Under the pieces are notes generated by a model that was not told the DNA's origin, ran no database searches, and saw only the letters and a list, made by a program, of their open reading frames with translations. The position numbers and the translations under genes are program-made. From assembly GCF_003710815.1 (NCBI RefSeq), contig NZ_RHHP01000001.1, positions 62,001 through 126,000 on the forward strand: a DNA stretch of 64,000 bases. Reading direction: 5' to 3'. Source of the DNA: Brevibacillus centrosporus. GTDB taxonomy: Bacteria; Bacillota; Bacilli; Brevibacillales; Brevibacillaceae. Every line of letters begins with the position of its first letter. Positions within the stretch are counted from its first letter, which is position 1. This document shows, one piece after another, positions 1 through 7,478 of this stretch.

Positions 1-577
1 TGCTGAAGGCATTTATATCCACAGAATCCGCAATTGACTTTAATTGCTCCAGCTTTTCTTTTGAGAGATGGTGCGTCATGATGTAGCGCATCGGATTGAT
101 TCCCGGTCTGCCGATACTGTCTCTACGCTGTTCGCCTGCCGCCCACCATGGATGGAAGGTGGAGGTAGCTGCAATCAATGCGACGCGGGCAGAATCGCAT
201 TCCAAGTACCTTGGCGCACCCGCTTCTGCCAAATTCTTACCTGCGCCCGCGTGAACGAAACCGTATTCATTTAGATGCTGTTCGGTCGCCTCCAGTCCCC
301 CGTACAAATAATCGAGAGTATGGTTGTTCGCCCAGCCGATCATGTTGAAGCCGTACTCTTTCATGACCTGCAGGACAGCCGGAGGAGACATTGCCCACGT
401 TCCCCCGCTCTGCGCGCTCGGATATCCTTTGCTGTCATGTACCGTCGTTTCTAGGTTGGCTAGGCGAACATCTGCCCGGTGAAGCAAAGCAGCTACCTCT
501 TCGAAGGCCTCGTCCTTATGAAGTAGGCGTGTAATAAAGCTGTCGCCTGTTGCTGCAAACGTGACTGGTTTGGTCAT
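1..577 (-). CDS. CapA-family metallophosphatase-like protein (partial, runs off window)
   Basis: Partial gene; the 3' part lies outside the window. The N-terminus reads as a PGA_cap/CapA domain: a short beta strand TFAATGDSFI, then DVRLANLETTV, then GFNMIGWANNHTLDYL, the usual D/N/H metal-site order of calcineurin-like CapA proteins. Family members are linked to poly-gamma-glutamate or capsule anchoring, but many have unknown roles. Of two ATGs, the one at 577 has GGAGGG nine bases upstream; the ATG at 586 lies on top of that site. It starts 18 bases after the rpiR-type gene stop, so the two probably form an operon. Confidence 0.75.
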   Translation of the reverse strand, partial: MTKPVTFAATGDSFITRLLHKDEAFEEVAALLHRADVRLANLETTVHDSKGYPSAQSGGTWAMSPPAVLQVMKEYGFNMIGWANNHTLDYLYGGLEATEQHLNEYGFVHAGAGKNLAEAGAPRYLECDSARVALIAATSTFHPWWAAGEQRRDSIGRPGINPMRYIMTHHLSKEKLEQLKSIADSVDINAFS

Positions 578-595
578 CGTTCTCATCCCTCCCTC

Positions 596-1477
596 TCAAA
601 TCGTAAATTCATCCTCATCGCCAATGAACGAGTATAGCTGTGAACTGATTTCGTCGTAGTGCTGCAGCCGTTTCTGTACATTCTTTGCGTCGTAGACCAT
701 CACTCCTTTGATCAACACGTTTAACAAGGAAAACAAAACAGGCATTCCACTGGTTGCAGCAGGCTGGGGAGTCGTAACCTTCAAAAGCAGATCCGCCATC
801 TGGCTTATCGGTGACAGCTCCCCTTCCGTGATCGCGAGTACCTTGGCTCCCAATGCTTTGGCAGATTGGACGAGCGCCACCGTTTCAGCCGGATGTCTGG
901 GAAAGGAAAGCGCAATCACGAGCCATTCCTGGTCTCGTTCTGTGAGAAAGTAGTCCGCGTTATCCACCGCGCCCGTATACAAATGGGTGTTTCCCTTGAT
1001 GGCATTGAGGGTCGAGAAAAGCCATTTGGCAGGAATATGGCACCAGCGAAAGCCTACAACGACAATTCGATTTGCCGAGATAATTTGACGTGCGGCTTGG
1101 TCAAGCAGGCCGTAATCTAGCTGCTGCAGACCTTGCTGCAAATAAGCGATGTCCGTTTCCATGACCTGCTGGGCATAATTGTCCTTTGTCCGTATTTCTT
1201 CTGAGTCGCGGTACTTTTGAATAGGACCTTTGCGCGGATCCGCAATCAACAGCGCCTTTTTAATCTCATCCTGCAATTGGGTATAGCCTGTGTAGCCCAA
1301 GGCGTAGCAAAAGCGAATGACAGTCGCTTCGCTCATGTTTGTCAGATCAGCAATTTTTTTGGCGGTATGGATTGCGATCAGGTTGGGCTTTTCGATGACG
1401 AATTTGGAAATGATTTTTTGACTGGCTGTGAGATTTCCATACTGCTTTCGAATCCGTTCTTTTACATGCTCATCCAT
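596..1477 (-). CDS. MurR/RpiR-family transcriptional regulator
   Basis: DNA-binding regulator of sugar-phosphate or amino-sugar metabolism. The first 75 or so residues form the RpiR helix-turn-helix (LTASQKIISKFVIE, then MSEATVIRFCYALGY), and the rest is a SIS sugar-isomerase domain that normally senses a phosphosugar. I start it at the ATG at 1477, eight bases after AAAGGAG; the longer reading begins with GTG at 1486, which abuts that site. It is followed closely by the CapA-like gene, suggesting that the regulator controls its own operon. The effector cannot be told from sequence. Confidence 0.85.
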   Translation of the reverse strand: MDEHVKERIRKQYGNLTASQKIISKFVIEKPNLIAIHTAKKIADLTNMSEATVIRFCYALGYTGYTQLQDEIKKALLIADPRKGPIQKYRDSEEIRTKDNYAQQVMETDIAYLQQGLQQLDYGLLDQAARQIISANRIVVVGFRWCHIPAKWLFSTLNAIKGNTHLYTGAVDNADYFLTERDQEWLVIALSFPRHPAETVALVQSAKALGAKVLAITEGELSPISQMADLLLKVTTPQPAATSGMPVLFSLLNVLIKGVMVYDAKNVQKRLQHYDEISSQLYSFIGDEDEFTI

Positions 1478-1546
1478 CTGCGGCACTCCTTTTGAAGACT
1501 GATCGGAAGTTAATTTTGTGAATACTATATCTTCTGCAATAATTCA

Positions 1547-1571
1547 CTACAATACTTCCATAAAATTGTAG
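1547..1571. promoter_or_regulatory. Inverted repeat upstream of the RpiR gene, possible operator
   Basis: CTACAAT (1547-1553) and ATTGTAG (1565-1571) form a perfect 7-bp inverted repeat with an 11-nt spacer, about 70 bases upstream of the RpiR-type start. The position fits an autoregulatory operator, but no experimental motif is known to me for this regulator. The rest of the 350-base gap (1478-1836) holds one terminator and no visible gene. Confidence 0.35.
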
Positions 1572-1635
1572 TTTACGCTTCATTTTGAGGCAAATATACC
1601 CTGTACCGTTATCGCCACTTATTTCACGATGGAAC

Positions 1636-1678
1636 AAAAAAACGCCTCCCCACATGGACAGATGCCGTTGGGAAAGCG
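1636..1678 (-). terminator. Intrinsic terminator after the lipoprotein pair
   Basis: On the minus strand CGCTTTCCCA pairs, with G-U wobbles, to TGGGGAGGCG and is followed by seven T. It would end transcripts of the minus-strand genes at 1837-2567. Confidence 0.55.
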
Positions 1679-1836
1679 ATATTCGTTCGAAAGATAGGGA
1701 GCCAGGCTGCGCTGATTTTTATGGAATCTTCATAGACTGGCACTGTTTCGTGAACGAAGGCAGCGGATAGATTCTCAGACAGACTTCATGAGAAAAGAGG
1801 CTCAGTTGCTGCCGTCTCTTTCTACCTTCCTCACGC

Positions 1837-2442
1837 CTAATAATGCTCCAGATCAGCTGACAATACATACCCGTCTATCGGAGAAATGTAATACGTTTCG
1901 CCATCGCAATCGAACTGATAAAAAACGGCAAACTCTCCATGCGCGTCTTCCAAGGTTTGATTGCCTACAAACTTGACTGATTGGATCGGCTTTTCTGCAT
2001 ACGGGTAGTTTTTCAGGTAGGTTTCTGCTTCCTGGATCGTCAACTGAAATCCCCCCTTGGGCGTCTCCTCCCTCCGTTTTTCATCCAGCAGCCAGTTCCC
2101 TCCGCTTTTTTGAAGCGTGCTGATCTCATAGTATCCGCTGTTTAATTCATTGGCGAACCACATCGTCTTCACTATGATGCGATCCTTTGTTTGCTCCAGG
2201 ATGGTTGTGCGAGCTCTTAGCGTCCCAGGCTCATAGTGAAAGAGAAACAATCGCGTCATGCCAATCCCGCCAGCGTAGTATTGCTCCAGTTGTTCCTGAT
2301 CGATGAAGCGGTTTGTCATGTAGCGTTGCAGATCTTCCCGGAACTCCTCGAAGGGCAAATTCTGATTCAAAGCCTCTTCTTGCCTGCTAAAATAGTAGCG
2401 AGAAATTTCTACTAGGCGGTTCACGACCCACTCTTTGCTCAT
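1837..2442 (-). CDS. Hypothetical protein, probable mature domain of a split lipoprotein
   Basis: A 201-residue protein of no family I recognise. It is alpha-helical at the N-terminus (VVNRLVEISRYYF) with a beta-rich second half (GYYEISTLQKSGGNWLLDEKRRE), resembling NTF2-like or PepSY-like extracellular domains. It has no signal peptide of its own. Its ATG overlaps the TGA of the 42-residue lipoprotein ORF in the sequence ATGA, with only a weak ribosome site (AGGGG). The A-run at the junction means that a one-base slip would fuse the two into a 240-residue lipoprotein. Translation may be coupled or produced by slippage, or the gene may be damaged. Confidence 0.6.
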   Translation of the reverse strand: MSKEWVVNRLVEISRYYFSRQEEALNQNLPFEEFREDLQRYMTNRFIDQEQLEQYYAGGIGMTRLFLFHYEPGTLRARTTILEQTKDRIIVKTMWFANELNSGYYEISTLQKSGGNWLLDEKRREETPKGGFQLTIQEAETYLKNYPYAEKPIQSVKFVGNQTLEDAHGEFAVFYQFDCDGETYYISPIDGYVLSADLEHY

Positions 2443-2567
2443 TTTTTCCCCTGCAGGTCCTGGCTGCTTTCCAGTCTCATCTCCTCCGTGGGAGCACCAG
2501 CTCCTTCTGAGCAGCCTGCACTTACGAGAGCAAAGAGAAGAATGAAAAAGGCAGCAGCATGTCTCAT
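2439..2567 (-). CDS. Short lipoprotein signal-peptide ORF (42 aa)
   Basis: Begins at ATG 2567 with GGAGGAAT just upstream. The product opens with MRHAAAFFILLFALVSAGC, a basic start, a hydrophobic core and a lipobox-like Cys at residue 19 (the -3 residue is Ser, which is unusual). It ends after LQGKK at a TGA that overlaps the next gene's ATG. A 23-residue tail after the Cys is too short to be a typical functional lipoprotein by itself, so I read it as the secretion half of the downstream protein. Confidence 0.6.
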   Translation of the reverse strand: MRHAAAFFILLFALVSAGCSEGAGAPTEEMRLESSQDLQGKK

Positions 2568-2694
2568 AATTCCTCCAACAATTCCCTGGTTTTTGTAAAT
2601 TTCACATCGTTTGAATGAAACAACTCTTGCAATGATTTACGTAATCCTGTAATAAGTGGTATGTAAAACGACTCCCGAAAAGAGAGGAATTCGT

Positions 2695-3948
2695 ATGAAA
2701 ACGAGACTTTGGAAGCTGCTTCTTTCCCTGTCCATTTGTACGAGTGGTATGGTCGGTCTATCTGCTGAGGTATCGGCCTCGACAGCTCCCCCTGCCACTA
2801 CGATTCTACTAGATGGTTATCCACTCGCTTTTCCGACACCGCCTGTCATTGAAAAAGGTACGACAATGGTACCCTTTCGAGCCATCTCCGAAGCGATGGG
2901 CATCGATGTGCAATGGGACAAAGCGACGCAATCCATTACGGCGATTCAAACAAGCGGGCAGGAGCGTAAAACGGTCAAAATGACTTTGAATAACCCGCAG
3001 TTTTCGGTCAATGACCAGCCCTATACTCTTGCTGTGGCTCCTTATCAGACGAAAGGCAGTACCCTCATCCCGCTGCGGTTTTTCAGTGAGCAGTTCGGAG
3101 CACACGTGAGCTGGAATGAGTCGACGAAGACGGTTTCCATTACTTCCCCAGCACGCGACCTCTACAGTCTGGCATTCTATGCGATTTCTTCCTTTGCCCA
3201 AAAGGACTTGATTTCCCATTTTGACTCTGTTGCATTTGGCTGGAGCCGGATCGACAAAGACGGCAGCCTGACTCTTGTAGGCAACGATTTTTACTGGCCA
3301 AAGGCAGCAGGTGCAACCACCCCGGAAATGATTATCGATGAAGCGAAGTCCAGCGGAACCTCTCCCCATCTCATGGTCTTTGCAGGGGATGCCAACAACG
3401 AATTGACTACCTTGCTCTCGGACAGCAGCTTGCGGGATAAGGCCATCGCCAACATCCTCACTATTGTACAGGAAAAAGGACTCGAAGGGATTGTCCTTGA
3501 TTTTGAAGGTCTGGGAATGAATGGACAGGGAGCAGAAATCAAGCAGGACTACAATGAGTTCGTCCAGCTCCTCTCTGCACAAACGAAAAGTCTTGGAGTC
3601 AAGCTGACACTGGTGCTCCATCCGCTCAACGGAGCTTATCAGGGCTATGACTATGCCACCCTCGGCAGTCTCGCTGATGATCTCGTCATCATGGCCTACG
3701 CGTATGAAAACGAGAAAGGCCCCGAGCCGATGAACCAGGTCGATCAAGCCATTAAGCTGGCACTCGCCCAAGTGCCGAAGGAAAAGCTAATCCTGGGCAT
3801 CTCTATGGGCAGCGAAAACGAGCAGTCTGTCAATCAAAAGATCGGTCTTGCCAAGCGCTATAGCCTTAAAGGCTTTGCCTTGTGGAGACTAGGCTTGATC
3901 AGTCAGCCTGCAATGGCGAATATGCAGGAAGCTGTTCATCTCCAGTAA
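2695..3948 (+). CDS. Secreted protein: copper-amine-oxidase N-like domain plus GH18-like domain
   Basis: A 417-residue exported protein. A signal peptide (MKTRLWKLLLSLSICTSG) is followed by a copper amine oxidase N-terminal-type domain (MVPFRAISEAMGIDVQWD, then LIPLRFFSEQFGAHVSWN), a stalk module common in Paenibacillaceae. A YaaH-like GH18 barrel follows. Its catalytic stretch reads EGIVLDFEG: the final D (269) and acidic E (271) are present but the first Asp of DxxDxDxE is Glu. Such proteins bind or cut peptidoglycan or chitin, often in spores. ATG 2695 is chosen because AGAGGA sits upstream; an earlier in-frame start at 2656 lacks one. Confidence 0.8.
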   Translation: MKTRLWKLLLSLSICTSGMVGLSAEVSASTAPPATTILLDGYPLAFPTPPVIEKGTTMVPFRAISEAMGIDVQWDKATQSITAIQTSGQERKTVKMTLNNPQFSVNDQPYTLAVAPYQTKGSTLIPLRFFSEQFGAHVSWNESTKTVSITSPARDLYSLAFYAISSFAQKDLISHFDSVAFGWSRIDKDGSLTLVGNDFYWPKAAGATTPEMIIDEAKSSGTSPHLMVFAGDANNELTTLLSDSSLRDKAIANILTIVQEKGLEGIVLDFEGLGMNGQGAEIKQDYNEFVQLLSAQTKSLGVKLTLVLHPLNGAYQGYDYATLGSLADDLVIMAYAYENEKGPEPMNQVDQAIKLALAQVPKEKLILGISMGSENEQSVNQKIGLAKRYSLKGFALWRLGLISQPAMANMQEAVHLQ

Positions 3949-3963
3949 TGTACGTATAAAGGA

Positions 3964-4010
3964 AAAGCCGATTCCCCTGACACCAATAGGGGTATCGGCT
4001 TTCGTATTTT
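3964..4010. terminator. Bidirectional terminator between the GH18 gene and trpS
   Basis: AAAGCCGAT-T-CCCCT pairs with AGGGG-T-ATCGGCTTT, followed by T-rich sequence on plus and AAAA-flanked on the other side. It serves the two convergent genes. Confidence 0.8.
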
Positions 4011-4995
4011 AAAAATAGTTCATGCTCATTGCCTCACGAATCTCTTGCATGGTCTCTTTGGCTACCTGCCGTGCTTTTTCCGTACCCGACATCAGCATTT
4101 CACCGACCTTTTTCGGATCGTTTTTGTACAAGCTTCTGCGTTCTCTCATGGGTTCGAGTAAATCATTGACGCTTTGCGAAATGCTTCGTTTGCATTCCAT
4201 ACATCCGATTTGGCCCTTTTTACAGCTTTCATAAATCTCATCTGAGCCGTCTTTACGAAATACTTTATGATAAGCGTAGACGGGACAAATTTCTGGATGA
4301 CCGAGATCCGTTTTGTGAATGCGTGCAGGATCCGTCGTCGCTTTTTTGATCTTCTCACTCACCTCTTCCCGCGTGGAATCCAAATAGATGGCATTTCCAA
4401 GGCTTTTGCTCATTTTGTGATTGCCATCTAATCCGACAAGTCGTGGAACATCCCCTACGAGCGGTTTGGGCTCCACTAAAACAGGTTTATACAATTGGTT
4501 AAATCGCCGGACAATTTTCCGTGTTTGCTCGATATGAGGCACCTGATCTTCTCCTACGGGAACTAACGTCGCCTTGCAGAAGGTGATATCTGCCGCCTGG
4601 CTGACGGGGTATCCGAGGAAACCGTAATACATCTCTTGATAGCCGCGCTCCGTGGCTTCCGCTTTGATGGTAGGATTATGACGCAAGGAATTAACAGTCA
4701 CAAACATGGAAAAGTAAATGGTTAACTCCGCAATCTCCGGGATCAAGGACTGAATAAAAATCGTGGCTTGATCAGGGTCGATGCCTGCTGACAAATAGTC
4801 CAAGGCCACCTGCCGCAAGTTTTCTTGAATCAAGTCTGGTTGTTCAAAATGAGTCGTTAGGGCCTGGACGTCAGCAAGCAGCAAGTACGTTTCGTATTGG
4901 GTTTGCAGCTCGACTCGGTTCTTCAAGCTGCCAACGTAATGCCCAAGGTGAAGCTTTCCCGTAATCCGATCCCCTGTTAAAATCCGCTCTTTCAT
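4009..4995 (-). CDS. trpS: Tryptophanyl-tRNA synthetase with iron-sulfur-type Cys motif
   Basis: Class I synthetase that charges tRNA-Trp. HLGH (16-19) and KMSKS (194-198) are the two ATP-binding signatures; 328 residues is the normal length. Unusually for a bacillus, the C-terminal half has C237, C258, C265 and C268, spaced C-x20-C-x6-C-x2-C. This is close to the C-x22-C-x6-C-x2-C set that holds a 4Fe-4S cluster in Thermotoga maritima TrpRS. The start has AGGAGGATC upstream. A T-box leader and a short ORF with two adjacent Trp codons precede it. It could be the only TrpRS or an extra copy; the window cannot show which. Confidence 0.93.
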   Translation of the reverse strand: MKERILTGDRITGKLHLGHYVGSLKNRVELQTQYETYLLLADVQALTTHFEQPDLIQENLRQVALDYLSAGIDPDQATIFIQSLIPEIAELTIYFSMFVTVNSLRHNPTIKAEATERGYQEMYYGFLGYPVSQAADITFCKATLVPVGEDQVPHIEQTRKIVRRFNQLYKPVLVEPKPLVGDVPRLVGLDGNHKMSKSLGNAIYLDSTREEVSEKIKKATTDPARIHKTDLGHPEICPVYAYHKVFRKDGSDEIYESCKKGQIGCMECKRSISQSVNDLLEPMRERRSLYKNDPKKVGEMLMSGTEKARQVAKETMQEIREAMSMNYF

Positions 4996-5059
4996 TTCTG
5001 ATCCTCCTCAGCATTTTGCTTGTGTCATGTAAACGAGAGATCCACCAGCCATCATCCAT
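4871..5059 (-). CDS. Possible leader ORF with tandem Trp codons upstream of trpS
   Basis: ATG at 5059 preceded by AAAGGGG eight bases upstream. The peptide starts MDDGWWISRL: two adjacent TGG codons at 5042-5047, about 50 bases before the trpS start. The frame stays open into trpS (out of frame) until 4871, so ribosomes reading it would run over the trpS ribosome site. This resembles amino-acid-sensing leader peptides, but the length is unusual and chance cannot be excluded. Confidence 0.3.
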   Translation of the reverse strand: MDDGWWISRLHDTSKMLRRIRNERADFNRGSDYGKASPWALRWQLEEPSRAANPIRNVLAAC

Positions 5060-5230
5060 GGGCATCACCCCTTTCAAGGAAAATAAGAAAACCTTTATCG
5101 TGGTCTGTTCAAAGAGGAGCGACCGCGTTTAAGCGGAAAGTTTTACCGAAGTTATGCAAGAAGCGGACGCTGAGGTACTTCGTCATGCGCTCCGGAATTC
5201 ATAAACGTAAACGCTTATAAATTCCTATAC

Positions 5231-5410
5231 GATAAAAAAACCTCGCCCAATAAAGGACGAGGTTATCGTGGTACCACCTTTTTAATGCAAAAAGCGATTC
5301 ACTCAGGTGAGGATCGGTTCGCAGCAACCACCGACTCTCTGTGCCTCATTCTCTGATACGTACTTGCTCTTCCTCAACATCGTTTATCCGTTCCTATATG
5401 GTTGTGTAGA
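5231..5410 (-). promoter_or_regulatory. T-box leader upstream of trpS
   Basis: The conserved T-box AAGGTGGTACCACG lies at 5267-5280. It is followed on the minus strand by a GC hairpin (5241-5262) and a run of seven T, the regulated terminator. Upstream are Stem I marks: AACGATG-TTGAGG, AGAGAG (AG bulge) and GGTGGTTGCTG (apical loop). Uncharged tRNA binding should allow read-through into trpS. I could not place a UGG specifier where it should lie, just before CCTGAG; the bases there are TCCTCA. About 235 bases separate the terminator from trpS. Confidence 0.85.
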
Positions 5411-5447
5411 CATAATAAACGAAAATCTTCCGTATATCAAATGGATT

Positions 5448-6404
5448 TTAAAAATCAAACCGAAAATCGTCATCTGTCAATGGCTCAACGTGGAGACTGC
5501 GAACGTAGCCATTCCCCTTCTTGGAAAAGAAATCATGCTGCTTGGTATGGGTGCTGATCCCGTTTAACACGATTGGATTGACATCCTCTTCCGGGAAGAA
5601 CGGATCGAGTCCGAGGTTCATCAACGCTTTATTGGCGTTGTATCGTACGTAGGCATGGACATCCTGTGCCAGACCGATTGATGAATACAGCTGCGTCGTA
5701 TAGGCCTCTTCATTTTGATGCAGCTCAGCCAGCAGCTGATACAGCTCTTCTTTGCATGCCTTCTGCTCGTTGACAGTCAAACGCTGGTAAACCTCCTGCG
5801 CCAGTACACCCACGTACAATCCGTGAATGCTCTCATCCCGCACGATCAGGTCGATGATTTCTCCGCTGCTCGTCATCTTGCCTTGCCCTGCGAGGTAGAG
5901 GGGATAAAAGAAGCCGCTGTAGAACAGGTAGCTTTCCAAAAAGACGGAAGCAACCATAGCCATGTACAAATCCTTTTGCGTATGGATTTCCTGATAGCGG
6001 CTGGAGATCATTTCGGCCTTTTTTTGCAGATATGGGTTTTGCTCGACCCAGCTGAAAATCTCGTCGATCTCCTCGGTCGCGGCCAGTGTGGTAAAGATGC
6101 TGCTGTACGACTTGGCATGGATTTGCTCCATCATTCCCATGAAGGCGAGCACGGCTTTGCGCTGCAGTCCGTCCACATGCTCCATGATTTTCGGCATCCC
6201 GACTCCTCCCTGGACGGTATCCAGCAGAGTCAATCCTCCGAGTACTTTTTTATAGGTGTCACGCTCCGTATCCGATAGCTCCATCCAAGCCATTTTATCG
6301 TCGGATAGCGGAATCTCATCATCGGTCCAGAATTGCATGATGTTTTGGTTCCAAAACGTCATGGTGAAATCATCGTCGGGCCTGTTCCAATTGACAGCTT
6401 TCAT
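5448..6404 (-). CDS. nrdF: Class Ib ribonucleotide reductase small subunit
   Basis: Di-metal radical subunit that, with NrdE, makes deoxyribonucleotides. All ligands are visible: D62, E93, H96, E157, E191 and H194, and the radical Tyr is Y100, four residues after H96 as in NrdF. The length of 318 residues is normal. It begins with AGAGGAAAG before ATG 6404, 31 bases after the serine hydrolase gene that separates it from nrdE. It is last in the nrdI-nrdE-hydrolase-nrdF operon under the cobalamin riboswitch. Class Ib enzymes may use Mn2 activated by NrdI. Confidence 0.95.
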   Translation of the reverse strand: MKAVNWNRPDDDFTMTFWNQNIMQFWTDDEIPLSDDKMAWMELSDTERDTYKKVLGGLTLLDTVQGGVGMPKIMEHVDGLQRKAVLAFMGMMEQIHAKSYSSIFTTLAATEEIDEIFSWVEQNPYLQKKAEMISSRYQEIHTQKDLYMAMVASVFLESYLFYSGFFYPLYLAGQGKMTSSGEIIDLIVRDESIHGLYVGVLAQEVYQRLTVNEQKACKEELYQLLAELHQNEEAYTTQLYSSIGLAQDVHAYVRYNANKALMNLGLDPFFPEEDVNPIVLNGISTHTKQHDFFSKKGNGYVRSLHVEPLTDDDFRFDF

Positions 6405-6435
6405 GTAGGCTTTCCTCTTCTCTATTTCGTTCTTC

Positions 6436-7461
6436 CTAGCTCTCTAGCAGACACCGCATGGCGCAATCCCCGAACCCTCTGACATCCCCCAAATAGTCGT
6501 AGCCAGGAGGAGATCCGAAGCTGTTAAACATCCGCACAGCTACGAATTCGTGCTCAGGAATGACCAGCAGCGTAACGCCTGTATAGCCTAGTATTTGATA
6601 AGACCCCCTCGGTACTCGCTCCCCGATCTCGGTCTTATCCGCAGGCAGGTCCTTCACAAACCATAAAAAGCCGTTCTGTGGCAAGTCCTTGCCCTGCAGC
6701 GGAGGGCTTTGCACCGTTGTCGCCAGATCGATTACTTCCCGGGGGACGAGCTGTTTGCCGTCCACTAAGCCTTTTTTCAGGTGAAAATAGCCCCAGTATG
6801 CCAGCTCACGTGCGGATACGTAGAGATTCATCTTGTCACCCTCGGTGCTTGTGCTCGTGTACCAGCTGACGTCATCCGGCTTGCGAATGACTTCAACCAT
6901 TTTCGGATCCATCTGGGCGCGCCAGCCTGTCTCTACAAATCCGAGCGGCTGGAAGACTTGCTCCTGAACGATTTGGGCGATCGTTTTGCCTGTCGTTCTT
7001 TTAACGATCTGCGCCAGCATATCAATGCCGACTCCTCGATACGCCCAACTGCTTCCAGCAGGAAATTCTCGTACGATCTCCCCCGTATAGGTTCCGTGCA
7101 AGCCGTGTGTATGCGTCAGCAGATGGCGAATGGTGGTCCCTGTCATCCGCTCCTCGTCCAAATGCGGCAAGTATTTCATCACCTGATCGTCGATGGAAGC
7201 GATGGCTCCACAGGTCACAGCATAAGCAGCTGCATAGCCAATATAGCTCTTCCTCACAGAAGCTGCGTGGAACTGGGTATCTGCTTGAACTTCTCGTGCT
7301 GCCTGCTCCAGGGACTGCTTGCCCCAGTATGTTTCCATCACGATCTCATCACGGTGAATGACCATCAGAGCCGCTCCTGAGCCTATTACATGCTCAAATG
7401 TACGCTCCACATGCGATACAAGCGGATTGAACTGCTTCGTCAGCGTTTGCCTCAGATCCAC
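6436..7461 (-). CDS. Serine hydrolase of the beta-lactamase/PBP fold inside the nrd operon
   Basis: Penicillin-binding-type hydrolase (class C beta-lactamase/esterase family), 341 residues with no signal peptide, so probably cytoplasmic. The SxxK motif is S68-VR-K71. The usual YxN is replaced by Y141-R-G, and the C-terminal K/HTG motif is YTG (QILGYTG). This points to an esterase or peptidase, not a beta-lactamase. The GTG start at 7461 has AGGAGG upstream. It lies 17 bases after nrdE and just before nrdF, an unusual guest between two subunits of one enzyme. Substrate unknown. Confidence 0.8.
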   Translation of the reverse strand: MDLRQTLTKQFNPLVSHVERTFEHVIGSGAALMVIHRDEIVMETYWGKQSLEQAAREVQADTQFHAASVRKSYIGYAAAYAVTCGAIASIDDQVMKYLPHLDEERMTGTTIRHLLTHTHGLHGTYTGEIVREFPAGSSWAYRGVGIDMLAQIVKRTTGKTIAQIVQEQVFQPLGFVETGWRAQMDPKMVEVIRKPDDVSWYTSTSTEGDKMNLYVSARELAYWGYFHLKKGLVDGKQLVPREVIDLATTVQSPPLQGKDLPQNGFLWFVKDLPADKTEIGERVPRGSYQILGYTGVTLLVIPEHEFVAVRMFNSFGSPPGYDYLGDVRGFGDCAMRCLLES

Positions 7462-7478
7462 GGTCTCGGCCTCCTAGT

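Noticed and set aside
2809-3771. 320-codon open frame on the minus strand opposite the GH18 gene
   Set aside because: Shadow of the real gene: no ribosome site, composition unlike protein, and the plus-strand frame has signal peptide and domains.
6436-7461. Beta-lactamase resistance gene
   Set aside because: No signal peptide, and the YxN and KTG motifs are replaced, so a resistance role is unlikely.
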